Origin: Pelagibius sp.
GTDB lineage: Bacteria > Pseudomonadota > Alphaproteobacteria > Kiloniellales > Kiloniellaceae
Direction of reading: 5' to 3'
Length of the DNA stretch: 64,000 bases
NCBI GenBank assembly: GCA_028280305.1
Contig: JANQMC010000098.1
Span: 33,869 to 97,868 of the forward strand
Part shown: one piece after another, positions 53,987 through 63,445 of the stretch
How the letters are laid out: every line of letters starts with the position of its first letter
Position numbering within the stretch: the first letter of the stretch is position 1
Notes under the pieces: generated by a model
What the model saw: only the letters and a program-made list of their open reading frames with translations
Told to the model about the DNA's origin: nothing
Database searches by the model: none
Program-made: the position numbers and the translations under genes

Positions 53987-55303
53987 GTGCTGGAATCCCT
54001 GCTCGGCTTTGCCGTCTTGCTGACGCTGATCTTTCTGCGCTTGCCCATCGCCTTTGCCATGGCACTGGTCGGCATGACCGGCTTTGCCCTGATGCGCGGC
54101 TGGCCGGCAAGCTGGTCGATGGTCGGTCAGGTCGCCTTCGACAGCGGGCTTTCCTATACCCTCTCAGTGGTGCCGCTGTTCATCCTGATGGGCAACCTGC
54201 TGTCGCTTTCCGGCATCGCCCACGGCCTCTTCGCGGCGGCTGACCGTCTACTGGGCCGCGCACCCGGCGGACTGGCCATGGCCTCCGTGCTCGCCTGCGG
54301 CGGCTTCTCCGCCGTCTCCGGCTCCTCCCTCGCCACGGCCGCTACCATGTCCAAGGTCGCCATGCCCTCCATGCGCCGCTACGGCTACGCCGACAGCCTG
54401 GCGGCGGGGTCGATCGCAGCCGGCGGCACGCTGGGCATTCTGATTCCGCCCAGCGTGATTCTGATCATCTACGGCCTGCTGACGGAATCCGACATCGGCA
54501 AGCTCTTCATCGCCGGCATCCTGCCGGGTCTCCTGGGCATCCTGCTCTATATCCTCGCCGTCTGGGCTACGGTCCGCCTGAAACCCGCATTGGCACCCAG
54601 GGCCACCGAACGGGAAGCCATGAGCCGCCGCGAACGCCTGGGCGTTCTTGGCATGTTGGCGCTCTTCGCCTTTATCATGGGCGGCATCTACGGCGGGTTT
54701 TTCACGCCGACGGAGGCGGCGGGCATGGGTGCCGGGGCGGCGCTGCTGCTTTGCTTCGGGCTCGGCGGCCTGACCCGCAAGGGGCTGTTCAAGGCGGTGC
54801 TGGAGAGCGCCCGCACCACGGCGATGATCTTCGCCATCATCATCGGTGCGGAGATCTTCACCAACTTCATCAACTTCGCCGGTCTGCCGGACGGGCTGGC
54901 GGCCTGGATCGCCGGGCTCGACGTCAACGCCTTCCTGGTGATCGCCGCCATCATCGTGATCTACCTGATCCTCGGCTGCGTGCTGGAAAGCCTCTCGATG
55001 ATCCTGCTGACGGTACCGATCTTCTACCCGCTGATGTACGAGCTCGACTTCGGTATCGCGATGCTGGCCGACCCGGAAGCCGCCCTCATCTGGTTCGCCA
55101 TCATCGTTGTCGTGGTGACCGAGATCAGTCTGATCACCCCGCCCGTCGGTCTCAACGTCTTCGTGCTGCGCGCGGTGCTGCGCGACGTGCCGCTGAAGAC
55201 CGTCTTCGCCGGGGTCACGCCCTTCTGGATGGTCGACATCCTGCGCCTCGCACTCATCGTTGCGATTCCCGGCCTGTCGCTTTGGCTGGTCGACGCGATG
55301 TAG
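53987..55303 (+). CDS. dctM: TRAP transporter large permease (DctM)
   Basis: 438 residues starting with GTG. About twelve hydrophobic segments, with the family blocks S-G-S-S-L-A-T-A-A-T and T-P-T-E-A-A-G-M-G. It is the channel subunit of the second TRAP system. It ends three bases before the stop of the convergent livF gene, so the two operons meet tail to tail. Confidence 0.93.
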   Translation: MLESLLGFAVLLTLIFLRLPIAFAMALVGMTGFALMRGWPASWSMVGQVAFDSGLSYTLSVVPLFILMGNLLSLSGIAHGLFAAADRLLGRAPGGLAMASVLACGGFSAVSGSSLATAATMSKVAMPSMRRYGYADSLAAGSIAAGGTLGILIPPSVILIIYGLLTESDIGKLFIAGILPGLLGILLYILAVWATVRLKPALAPRATEREAMSRRERLGVLGMLALFAFIMGGIYGGFFTPTEAAGMGAGAALLLCFGLGGLTRKGLFKAVLESARTTAMIFAIIIGAEIFTNFINFAGLPDGLAAWIAGLDVNAFLVIAAIIVIYLILGCVLESLSMILLTVPIFYPLMYELDFGIAMLADPEAALIWFAIIVVVVTEISLITPPVGLNVFVLRAVLRDVPLKTVFAGVTPFWMVDILRLALIVAIPGLSLWLVDAM

Positions 55304-55305
55304 CC

Positions 55306-55995
55306 TCAGACGCCGAGATAGCGGTCCTGCAGCGCCGCATCGGCGGCCAAGTCGTCGGGACGACCCTGCCAGACCGTGTGACCCTTTTCGAGGATAACGC
55401 AAGCGTCGGCGAGCGGCAGCAGGTCCTTCAGGTTCTTATCGACGATGAGGATAGACTGGCCGCGCTGCCTCACTGCCGCGATCGCCGCCCAGATTTCCTG
55501 GCGCACCACCGGCGCCAGACCTTCGGTCGCTTCGTCTAGGATCAAGAGCCGCGGATTGGTCATCAGGGCGCGGCCGATGGCCAGCATCTGCTGCTCGCCA
55601 CCTGAAAGAGTGCGGGCCGACTGATCCCGACGTTCTTCAAGCTTTGGGAAGAGCGCCGCGACGGCCTTCATGTCCCAGCCCGCGCCCCGCGCTGTCGCCA
55701 ACAGGTTCTCACCGACCGTCAGGTTCGGAAAGCAGCGCCGCCCCTCCGGCACTAGGCCGACCCCCAGTTGCGCCACCCGAAAGGCAGGCAGTCCCCTAAT
55801 GTCCTTCCCAAGGAAAGACAGGAGGCTGCCGCCCCGCGCCGGCATCAGTCCGCAGATGGTCCGGATGGTGGTCGTCTTGCCCATGCCGTTGCGGCCCAAC
55901 AGAGCCACCATCGCACCCTCGGCCACCGTGAGGTCGACTCCGAAGAGGGCCTGGGAGGGTCCGTAGAAGGACTCGATCCCGCGCGCCTCTAGCAC
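55306..55995 (-). CDS. livF: Branched-chain amino-acid-type ABC ATPase (LivF)
   Basis: 229 residues, the short LivF length. Walker A is G-R-N-G-M-G-K-T-T, the signature L-S-G-G-E-Q-Q, Walker B L-L-I-L-D-E-A-T-E-G-L. It overlaps livG by 7 bases. It is the last gene of the Liv-type operon. The family also transports aromatics, urea and short amides, so branched-chain specificity is not assured. Confidence 0.93.
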   Translation of the reverse strand: MLEARGIESFYGPSQALFGVDLTVAEGAMVALLGRNGMGKTTTIRTICGLMPARGGSLLSFLGKDIRGLPAFRVAQLGVGLVPEGRRCFPNLTVGENLLATARGAGWDMKAVAALFPKLEERRDQSARTLSGGEQQMLAIGRALMTNPRLLILDEATEGLAPVVRQEIWAAIAAVRQRGQSILIVDKNLKDLLPLADACVILEKGHTVWQGRPDDLAADAALQDRYLGV

Positions 55996-56741
55996 AGCGC
56001 GTCTCCGAGATAGGCTTCCCGCACGGCGGCGGATTGCCGGATCTCATCAGCCGTCCCGGACGCAATGACGCGGCCATAAACCAGGACCGATATGCGATCT
56101 GCCAGGGCGAAAACGGCATCCATGTCGTGCTCGATCAACAGAATGCCTGCCTCGTTCTTCAGTTCCCGAAGAAAGGCCGTGAGGTTTCGCGTCCCCTCCG
56201 GGCCCAAACCCGCCATGGGTTCGTCAAGGAGCAGCAGCTTGGGCCGCAGCGCCAAAGCCAGGGCCATCTCCAACAAGCGGCGTTCACCATGGGACAGCGC
56301 CGAGACAGGCAGGTCCGCCCGATCAGCAAGGCCGATCCGCGCCAGCACGCCAAGCGCCTCCTCGCGCAGCGCCGCGTTTCCGCGCAACGGTGCCCAGAAG
56401 CGAAAGGCACCGCCGTCGCGGGCCTGCAGCGCCAGCATCACGTTGGCGAGCGCGGAGAATCCCTGGGCAAGAGAAGAAACCTGAAAGCTGCGGCCCAGGC
56501 CCAGCTTCGCGCGCGCGGCTACGGATAAGTGGGATGCGTCGCGCCCCAGCAGACGGACCTCCCCCGCATCCGGTTTCATCCAGCCGGTCACCTGGGCGAT
56601 CAAAGTGGACTTGCCGGCGCCGTTGGGGCCGATCAAGGCGTGGATCTCACCGGGAAAGAGTGTCAGATCGACCGCGTCGCTGGCCTTTACCGCACCGAAG
56701 GCCTTGCTGAGTTTCTTCAGTTCCAGCAGCGGCTCAGTCAT
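55989..56741 (-). CDS. livG: Branched-chain amino-acid-type ABC ATPase (LivG)
   Basis: 250 residues with Walker A G-P-N-G-A-G-K-S-T, an ABC signature L-S-H-G-E-R-R (His in the second position, as in several Liv/Urt ATPases), and Walker B L-L-L-L-D-E-P-M-A-G-L. It is the second ATPase of the heterodimer. Its start overlaps the livM stop by 8 bases. Confidence 0.93.
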   Translation of the reverse strand: MTEPLLELKKLSKAFGAVKASDAVDLTLFPGEIHALIGPNGAGKSTLIAQVTGWMKPDAGEVRLLGRDASHLSVAARAKLGLGRSFQVSSLAQGFSALANVMLALQARDGGAFRFWAPLRGNAALREEALGVLARIGLADRADLPVSALSHGERRLLEMALALALRPKLLLLDEPMAGLGPEGTRNLTAFLRELKNEAGILLIEHDMDAVFALADRISVLVYGRVIASGTADEIRQSAAVREAYLGDALC

Positions 56742-57738
56742 GCCGCGCCCTCCCCGCCAGCAGACCGATCAAGCCGCCGCGGGCAAAAAGCACCACACCC
56801 AGCAGGATCGCGCCGAGGAAGAGTTGCCAGCGGTCGGTCATCCCGCCGATCAGGCTTTCCAGCAGAATGAACAGCGCCGCCCCCGCCAGGGGACCGAACA
56901 ACCGGCCGACACCACCGAGAATGACAAAGATCATGATCTCGCCGGAGCGGTGCCAGGACAGCATGGAGGGGCCGACGAAGCCGTTCAGGTCGGCGAAGAG
57001 CGCGCCGGCAATACCGGTGATGACGCCGGATATGACGAAAGCGGTCAGTTTCACCGGAAAGGGCGCGATGCCCATCGTTGCAAGGCGCACCTCGTTCATC
57101 CGGGCACACTGCAATGCGACACCAAAAGGCGAAGCGACCAGCCGCGACGACACGAAAAGCGCCAGCAGCAACATCCCGTAGCAGACAAAGAAGAACGTCA
57201 GCGGGTCGTTGCTGTCCCCGAGCGGTAGCTGGTTGCGCAGATAGATCGCCAAACCGTCCTCACCGCCGTAAGTCGGGATCGAAATCGCGAGGTAGTAGAT
57301 CATCTGGGCAAAGGCCAGGGTGATCATGATGAAATAGACGCCGGAAGTGCGCAGCGAAATGACGCCGATTGCAAAAGCCACCACGGCGACCACCAGGACC
57401 GTTAGGGGCCAGATGATCAAAAGCTGGTCCGTGCCGCCGAGCGTCAGGGGCCAGACGATGAAGTCGCTGCCATCGAAGGCATGGAAGGCGGCAATGCCAG
57501 CGACGTAGCCACCGAGCCCGAAAAAAGCAGCGTGGCCGAAGCTCACCATGCCGCCGTAGCCCAGCGCCAGATTCAAGCCGACCCCAGCCAGTGCCAGGAT
57601 CGCCACCCGGGTAGCGAGGGAAATGTAAAAGGGTTCGTCGAGAGTAAAGGCGATCAACGGTGCCGCGAGCAGCAATCCTGCCAGGACGGCATTCACCATC
57701 CCTTCCCGCGAGCTCACAGATGCAAGAAAGGCCGGCAT
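56734..57738 (-). CDS. livM: Branched-chain amino-acid-type ABC permease (LivM)
   Basis: 334 residues with about nine hydrophobic helices and the LivM blocks G-L-N-L-A-L-G-Y-G-G-M-V-S-F-G-H-A-A-F and S-G-V-Y-F-I-M-I-T-L-A-F-A-Q. It begins at the livH stop (one-base overlap). It forms the channel with LivH. Confidence 0.93.
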   Translation of the reverse strand: MPAFLASVSSREGMVNAVLAGLLLAAPLIAFTLDEPFYISLATRVAILALAGVGLNLALGYGGMVSFGHAAFFGLGGYVAGIAAFHAFDGSDFIVWPLTLGGTDQLLIIWPLTVLVVAVVAFAIGVISLRTSGVYFIMITLAFAQMIYYLAISIPTYGGEDGLAIYLRNQLPLGDSNDPLTFFFVCYGMLLLALFVSSRLVASPFGVALQCARMNEVRLATMGIAPFPVKLTAFVISGVITGIAGALFADLNGFVGPSMLSWHRSGEIMIFVILGGVGRLFGPLAGAALFILLESLIGGMTDRWQLFLGAILLGVVLFARGGLIGLLAGRARHD

Positions 57739-58658
57739 CAGGCGTTCACCGGAAAGAGGCCCTTGGGCCGCCAGGCGAGGATCACCGCCATCAGCAGATA
57801 GATCGCCACCGAGGCCAGGGCCGAGCCGACGGCGGTGGCCTCCGAAGCCGGCAAGACAAGCTTGAAAACCTGCGGCAGGAAGACCCGGCCCAGAGTGTCG
57901 GTGAGCCCAACCAGGACCGAGCCGATCAGGGCCCCCTTCACCGAACCGATGCCGCCGATGACGATCACCACGAAGGCGAGGATCAGAACCGGTTCGCCCA
58001 TGCCGACCTGAACCGACTGCAACGCCCCCACCATGCCGCCGGCAAAACCGGCCAGCGCCGCGCCGAGCGCGAAGACGGCGGTGTAGAGCGTGCGAATATC
58101 GACGCCAAGGGCACCGATCATCTCCCGGTCGGACTCCCCCGCTCGGATACGCATACCCAAACGCGTCTTGGCGATCAGCAGGTAGAGACCCAGCGCCGTC
58201 GCCAGCCCCGCCAGTATGATGGCAAAGCGATAGACCGGATAGCCGCCGCCGCCCGGCAGCGGCAACGCGCCGGAGAGCAACGGCGGAATATCCAAGTAAA
58301 GGGGCTGATCCCCGAACACCCAGCGCACCAGCTCCGAGAAAATCAGGATCAGGGCGAAGGTCGCCAGCACCTGGTCGAGGTGGTCGCGGTCATAGAGCCG
58401 CCGGATCACCAGCATCTCGATCAGCGCCCCCGCCGCCGCGGCGGCCAGGAAACCGCCCCCAAGACCCAGCCAAAACGACCCGGTGATCCCGGCGATCCAG
58501 GAACAAAAGAAGGCCCCGAGCATGAAGAGCGAGCCATGAGCGAGATTGATCAGCCCCATGACGCCGAAAACCAGGGTCAGCCCGGCGGCCATGAGGAACA
58601 GCATTACGCCGAACTGCACGCCGTTCAAAAGCTGTTCGATCAGGAAGGCGACGGACAC
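57738..58658 (-). CDS. livH: Branched-chain amino-acid-type ABC permease (LivH)
   Basis: 306 residues with about eight hydrophobic helices; family blocks are L-N-G-V-Q-F-G-V-M-L-F near the N-terminus and A-F-V-V-I-V-I-G-G-I-G-S-V-K-G-A near the C-terminus. It follows the binding-protein gene after an 83-base gap with a hairpin. Confidence 0.93.
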   Translation of the reverse strand: MSVAFLIEQLLNGVQFGVMLFLMAAGLTLVFGVMGLINLAHGSLFMLGAFFCSWIAGITGSFWLGLGGGFLAAAAAGALIEMLVIRRLYDRDHLDQVLATFALILIFSELVRWVFGDQPLYLDIPPLLSGALPLPGGGGYPVYRFAIILAGLATALGLYLLIAKTRLGMRIRAGESDREMIGALGVDIRTLYTAVFALGAALAGFAGGMVGALQSVQVGMGEPVLILAFVVIVIGGIGSVKGALIGSVLVGLTDTLGRVFLPQVFKLVLPASEATAVGSALASVAIYLLMAVILAWRPKGLFPVNA

Positions 58659-58696
58659 GGTTAGATAATCACGTGTTGGAGGATCTCAAAGGAAAA

Positions 58697-58720
58697 GGGG
58701 GCCGCCCGAAGGCAGCCCCC
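58697..58720 (-). terminator. Intercistronic hairpin between the binding-protein gene and livH
   Basis: GGGGGC and GCCCCC form a 6-bp outer stem, GCC and GGC a 3-bp inner stem, with one mismatch between and a CGAA loop. It lies 21 bases beyond the binding-protein stop on the transcribed strand, with no T-run, and probably allows more binding protein to be made than permease. Confidence 0.65.
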
Positions 58721-58741
58721 AAACGGCAGCATTGTATGGTG

Positions 58742-59899
58742 CTACATCTTGCAGTCGCCGACATAGGCGTTGGCATGGTCCTGCAGCCCGACGCCGACGA
58801 TCTTGTTGGTCAGCACCTCGCCTTCCTTCACCACTTCGCGGACGTAGATGTCCTGCACCGGGTGATGGTTGGCAGCGAACTTGAAGGGTCCACGCACCGA
58901 GGCGAAGTCCGCGGCCTTCAGGGCTGAGCGGAAAGCGGCCTTGTCGCCTGCACCGCCGGCCTTGCCTTTTGCGGCCAGGATCAGGTTGGCTGCATCATAA
59001 CCCTGGCTGGCATAGAGCGACGGCAGACGTCCGTACTCCGCCTGAAAGGCTTCGACGAAAGCTTTGTTGGCCGGGTTGTCGATGTCCTTGGACCACTGCG
59101 AGGTGTTCTTCACCCCCAGCGCTGCATCGCCGACGGCTTTCAGGATTCCCTGGTCGAAGGAAAAGGCCGGGCCGAAGACCGCGGTATCGAGACCCGACTG
59201 GGCGAGCTGCTTCATGAAGGCGATGCCCATACCGCCGGGCAGGAAGAAGAAAATCGAGTCCGGCTTGGCTTCGCGGATCTGGGCGATCTCCGCCGCGTAG
59301 TCCGTCTGGCCGAGCTTGGTATAGACTTCTCCGGCCAGATCGCCTTCGTAGAAGCGCTTGAAGCCGGTCAGCGCGTCCTTACCGGCGGGATAGTTGGGCG
59401 CCAGGATAAAGGGCTTCTTGAAACCATTGGCCTGGACGTAGCCGCCCATGGCCTCGTGCAGGTTGTCGTTCTGCCAGGCGACGTTGAAGTAGTTCTCGTG
59501 GCAGCCCTTGCCCGCCAGCGCCGAAGGCCCGGCATTGGGGCTGATGTAGAAGACGCCCTGCCGCACAGAGGCCGGCACCACGGCCATCGCCAGATTAGAC
59601 CAGATGATGCCGGTCAGGATGTCCACCTTGTCGCGCTGGATGAACTTGTCGGCGATCTGCTTGGCCAGGTCCGGCTTGCGGGCGTCGTCCTCGACGATCA
59701 CCTCGACGTCACCGGCACCGGACTGCTTGACCGCCAGCAGGAACCCGTCGCGCACGTCGATGCCCAGGCTCGACCCGCCGCCGGAAAGGGTGGTGATCAT
59801 GCCAATTTTCAGTTCTTCGGCCTGGGCCGTGCCCAGCGTCGCCAAAAGGCCGGCGCCGCAGGCGGCTCCCTTGGCCAGGTTCCGCAATCCCTTGTTCAT
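58742..59899 (-). CDS. Branched-chain amino-acid-type ABC binding protein
   Basis: 385 residues with a Sec signal peptide ending near G-T-A-Q-A-E. The mature part begins L-K-I-G-M-I-T-T-L-S-G and has the two-lobed periplasmic-binding fold of LivJ/LivK and HbaE-like proteins; W-S-N-L-A-M-A-V and a late S-Q-G-Y-D-A-A are visible. It heads the five-gene operon. The ligand may be an amino acid or an aromatic acid; the neighbouring homogentisate genes make the latter worth considering. Confidence 0.9.
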   Translation of the reverse strand: MNKGLRNLAKGAACGAGLLATLGTAQAEELKIGMITTLSGGGSSLGIDVRDGFLLAVKQSGAGDVEVIVEDDARKPDLAKQIADKFIQRDKVDILTGIIWSNLAMAVVPASVRQGVFYISPNAGPSALAGKGCHENYFNVAWQNDNLHEAMGGYVQANGFKKPFILAPNYPAGKDALTGFKRFYEGDLAGEVYTKLGQTDYAAEIAQIREAKPDSIFFFLPGGMGIAFMKQLAQSGLDTAVFGPAFSFDQGILKAVGDAALGVKNTSQWSKDIDNPANKAFVEAFQAEYGRLPSLYASQGYDAANLILAAKGKAGGAGDKAAFRSALKAADFASVRGPFKFAANHHPVQDIYVREVVKEGEVLTNKIVGVGLQDHANAYVGDCKM

Positions 59900-60127
59900 T
59901 GTTCTTCCTCCTGTTCTCCCTTGTGCCCCCTACGCGGGTCGCGCTTCCTAGCTGCCAAGGGCATCGCCGAGCCGACTGCCGCGCCCCAGAGTCGGCGCGG
60001 GTCTGTCCCGGTGATAGAGGAAGCCCCCTCCCCCTGGCTTGTCGGGCCTTCTGGCCCGTCTTGCTTATTCAAGGGTATAGCGCTTTCGGCGCGGTTCCGC
60101 CATAGATCCGCTGCAGGCCAAGCGGTT

Positions 60128-61093
60128 CTAGGCGACCCGGTCCCCGGGTTCCCGCCCGGCAAAAAACGCGTCCAGGTTGTCCAGGGCACGAAACCCCATG
60201 GCATCCCTGGTGTCCCGGGTGCCCGAGCCGATGTGGGGCAGCATAAAGATGTTGTCGAGGGCCGCGAAAGCCGGATTGCCGCCGGGTTCGACTTGGAAGA
60301 CGTCGAGGCCCGCCGCCGCCAGCCGGCCAGACTTCAGCGCCTCGATCAAAGCATCCTCGTCCACCAGAGCACCGCGGGCAGTATTCACGAAGATCGCCCC
60401 CTCGGGCAGCATCGCAAAGCGCTCCCGGCTCATCAGCCCCTTGGTCTCCGGCGTCGCCGGGCAATGCAGCGAGAGGAACTGGGAAACCGCCAGCAGGTCA
60501 TCGAGGCTCTCGTGAAAGACGGCGCCTTCTTCCAACTCCGGTGCCAGGCGCTTGCGGTTGTAGTAGTGCACCTCCATGTCGAAACCGCGGGCGCGGCGCG
60601 CCATCACCTGGCCGACCCGGCCCATGCCGACGATGCCCAGACGCTTGCCCGTCACCTCCTGGCCGACCATGAAGCTGGGGCTCCAAGAATTCCAGTTTCC
60701 GGCCCGCAGCATGCGATCGCCCTCCGGCGCCCGCCTTGCGGCACCGAGCAGCAAGAGGAAGGCGATCTCCGCCGTCGCGTTGGACAGAACGTCGGGCGTG
60801 TTGGTCACCACGATGCCCCGCGCCTTCAGGGCCGCAAGATCGCAGTGATCGACGCCGACAGAGTGATTGGCAATGATTTTCAGCCGCCCCGCCAGACGCG
60901 CCGTGACATCGGCAGAGAAGACTTCGGAGTGGCAGGGCAAAATGGCATCGACATCCCCGCTCATGGCGATGATGCCTTCCGCGTCGAAGGCTCTGTCCTC
61001 GGGGTTTAGAACCACGTCGTAGTCGCGCGCGGCGCGCGCCTCCGTCGCGTCGGAGAGCTTTCGGGAGATCCAAAGGCGGGGCTTGCTGCTCAT
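60128..61093 (-). CDS. D-isomer-specific 2-hydroxyacid dehydrogenase (glyoxylate/hydroxypyruvate reductase-like)
   Basis: 321 residues. The Rossmann loop is G-M-G-R-V-G-Q, the catalytic arginine lies in N-T-A-R-G-A-L-V-D-E and the catalytic histidine in L-P-H-I-G-S-G-T. It reduces a 2-oxo acid such as glyoxylate or hydroxypyruvate with NAD(P)H. It is a separate unit, 228 bases upstream of the Liv operon and on the same strand. Confidence 0.92.
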   Translation of the reverse strand: MSSKPRLWISRKLSDATEARAARDYDVVLNPEDRAFDAEGIIAMSGDVDAILPCHSEVFSADVTARLAGRLKIIANHSVGVDHCDLAALKARGIVVTNTPDVLSNATAEIAFLLLLGAARRAPEGDRMLRAGNWNSWSPSFMVGQEVTGKRLGIVGMGRVGQVMARRARGFDMEVHYYNRKRLAPELEEGAVFHESLDDLLAVSQFLSLHCPATPETKGLMSRERFAMLPEGAIFVNTARGALVDEDALIEALKSGRLAAAGLDVFQVEPGGNPAFAALDNIFMLPHIGSGTRDTRDAMGFRALDNLDAFFAGREPGDRVA

Positions 61094-61178
61094 AGGGTCA
61101 ACTCTGTGGATTGGGGAGGATGAAGGCGGACGGCATCATAGCCTCGGAACGCTGGCCCTGCAGTCCGAAATTGAGAGT

Positions 61179-62456
61179 TCAGCGGTCACCGACAGCATGG
61201 GCCAGGGTCGCGCCCAGCTCATAGAACGTCTGCTTCGCCCCTGCCAAAGGTTCGCGATAGTGAGACAGCAGGCCGCTGGGCAGCGCCGCCTCGTCACCAT
61301 GAAGCAGGTAGCGCGCCGCCGCTCTGCCGAAGACCGTACCCGGAGCGATGCCGCGGCCGCCGTATCCAAAGATCGAGATAGCGCGATCGCCGAGCTTCAC
61401 GGCTTTGGGCAGATGATCGCCGGTCATGGCGATGCGCCCGAACCAGGCGTGCTCCAATGCGGTCCCCTCCAGCTCGGGAAACAGGGCGGCGAGCTTGCGC
61501 GCCGCCCAGGCGCGATGCAAACCGCCGCCAAGACTGTCCAGCGACCCCATGGCCCCGACCAGCAGACGCCCGGCCGCATCGAGACGGAAGGAGGACATGA
61601 CGGTACCGGTATCCCAGCAGCCCTGGCGCTCCGGCAGGATCGACTTACGGAGGTTGTCGCTGAGGGGTCGGCTGGCGAGTTGGAAGTAGTGCATGGGCAC
61701 ATAGGCAGGCGCAGCGACTCCCGGCAGGGGACGGCCATAGGCATTGACCGCCACCAGCAAGGCCGGCGCGCGAACGCTGCCCTTGGGGGTCTCAACACAC
61801 CACGCAGCCTGGTCTCGCGTCACCTGAAGGGCCGGCGTCCCCTCATGGAGGGCGGCACCCTGGGATGCCGCTGCCCGCGCAAGCCCCCGGCAGTAGGCAA
61901 GCGGTTGTATGGTGCCGGCCCGGCGGTCCAGCAAAGCGCCGTGAAAGGCCGAGGATCCGGTTCGCACAGCCGTCTCTTCAGCATTCAGCAGGTCAACCGG
62001 AGCACCCTGCGCCTCGAACTGCCGCAAACGCTCCTGCAGTCCGGAGAGTGCTGAAGGGGCATGAGCGCAGTGCAGCGTGCCGTTGCGCACGGCCTCACAG
62101 TCTATGGCGTGCCGTTCGATCAACTCAAAGACAAGATCGGGCCCTGCAGCCAAAGCCTGATTGAGGCGCCGGCCAAGCACCGGACCCAGAACAGCTTCCA
62201 CCTTTTCCGGCTCCAGCCAGAGTCCGGCGTTGACCAGGCCGACATTGCGACCGGAGCCGCCAAAGCCGATGGTTTCCGCCTCCAGAAGCCGCACAGATGC
62301 GCCCGCTTCTGCAAGATGCAGTGCAGCCGAGCAGCCGGTGAAACCGCCGCCGATGATGACAATATCGGCCTCCACGGCATCGCCCAGGGGCGGCGCGTCA
62401 AGCACCGCACCCGCCGTGCTGCGCCACAGGTTGCCATCGGACCGGCCGTCATTCAT
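61179..62456 (-). CDS. FAD-dependent oxidoreductase, DAO family (PuuB-like)
   Basis: 425 residues from the ATG at 62456. The FAD-binding loop is V-I-I-G-G-G-F-T-G, followed by L-L-E-A and G-G-S-G-R-N-V-G-L-V-N-A-G; the C-terminal flavin block is G-Y-G-G-R-G-I-A-P-G-T. This is the pattern of gamma-glutamylputrescine oxidases and other amine or amino-acid oxidases. An upstream in-frame extension to 62534 has no family character. The amine substrate is unknown, but two GS-like ligases and a PuuD-like gene in the window fit a gamma-glutamylation route. Confidence 0.9.
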   Translation of the reverse strand: MNDGRSDGNLWRSTAGAVLDAPPLGDAVEADIVIIGGGFTGCSAALHLAEAGASVRLLEAETIGFGGSGRNVGLVNAGLWLEPEKVEAVLGPVLGRRLNQALAAGPDLVFELIERHAIDCEAVRNGTLHCAHAPSALSGLQERLRQFEAQGAPVDLLNAEETAVRTGSSAFHGALLDRRAGTIQPLAYCRGLARAAASQGAALHEGTPALQVTRDQAAWCVETPKGSVRAPALLVAVNAYGRPLPGVAAPAYVPMHYFQLASRPLSDNLRKSILPERQGCWDTGTVMSSFRLDAAGRLLVGAMGSLDSLGGGLHRAWAARKLAALFPELEGTALEHAWFGRIAMTGDHLPKAVKLGDRAISIFGYGGRGIAPGTVFGRAAARYLLHGDEAALPSGLLSHYREPLAGAKQTFYELGATLAHAVGDR

Positions 62457-62602
62457 CGGGAAACCCACCTTAATAGAACCAAAACGCCTTACAGGGGATT
62501 TCATCGAATTCAGGGGACGATGACAAGCGGGCAATTGAGGGCTTTCACCGCCAAAGCCACAGCCCTACCCTGTAATGGGAGAGTCTTGCGTGGAGGGAAT
62601 CG

Positions 62603-63442
62603 ATGAATGTACAGCAGAACAAATCTGACTTGGGTGCGGCCCTTGCAGCGCGCTTCAGCGACGGAGCGGATCTCGACGTCGACATCGCCGGCGAGTCGGC
62701 AAGCCGGTTGATGCCGCTGGCCGGCCGCGGGTCTGTCCGGCAGTTCAAGGACACCCCGATATCACCCGATCTGCTGCGGTTGCTGAGCGCGCTTGCCCTG
62801 GCGGCGCCGACGAAAAGTGATCTCCAGCAACGCGATATTGTTATGGTGACGGACCCGGCGCTGCGCGAGTCGATCAATCTGCTGATCGATGACCAAAGCT
62901 GGATCGCCGAAGCGCCGGCGATGCTCGTGTTCTGCGGAAACAACCGGCGCCAGCGGCAAATCCACGAAATGCGGGGGCACCCTTTCGCCAATGACCACCT
63001 GGATGCTTTCTTCAACGCGGCTGTCGACGCCGGGATCACCCTGACGGCCTTTGTAATGGCCGCGGAGACTCTCGGCCTCGGCTGCTGTCCGGTCAGCGCG
63101 CTGCGCAATGAGTCGGAGAAAGTCAGCCACCTGCTCGGCCTGCCCGACCATGTCTTCCCGGTCGCCGGTCTGGCCGTCGGCTGGCCCGCGGCGAGAGCAC
63201 CGATCAGTCCCCGCCTGCCGCTCGGCGTCACCTTTCATGAAAACCGCTTCAGCGAGGACGGCATCAAGGACGCCATTGCGGCCTATGATCCATCGCGCCA
63301 CTACGAAGTGCAGCGCTTCGTCGAGGACTACGGCGAAGACGCCGGCTACGGATGGTCGGAAGATAAAACGCGGCAGTACTCGAAACCCGAACGTGCCGAT
63401 TTCGGCGCCTTCATCCGCAGCAAGGGGTTTCGCCTGGATTGA
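62603..63442 (+). CDS. Nitroreductase-family flavoprotein
   Basis: 279 residues of the FMN-dependent nitroreductase fold. The FMN-phosphate block R-G-S-V-R-Q-F-K-D lies near residue 38 and A-P-T-K-S-D-L-Q-Q follows, with A-A-E-T-L-G-L-G-C-C-P-V near residue 155. It carries a C-terminal extension of about 40 residues with many charged and aromatic residues. Substrates of this family range from nitroaromatics to flavins. It is a single gene divergent from the DAO-family oxidase. Confidence 0.9.
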   Translation: MNVQQNKSDLGAALAARFSDGADLDVDIAGESASRLMPLAGRGSVRQFKDTPISPDLLRLLSALALAAPTKSDLQQRDIVMVTDPALRESINLLIDDQSWIAEAPAMLVFCGNNRRQRQIHEMRGHPFANDHLDAFFNAAVDAGITLTAFVMAAETLGLGCCPVSALRNESEKVSHLLGLPDHVFPVAGLAVGWPAARAPISPRLPLGVTFHENRFSEDGIKDAIAAYDPSRHYEVQRFVEDYGEDAGYGWSEDKTRQYSKPERADFGAFIRSKGFRLD

Positions 63443-63445
63443 AGT

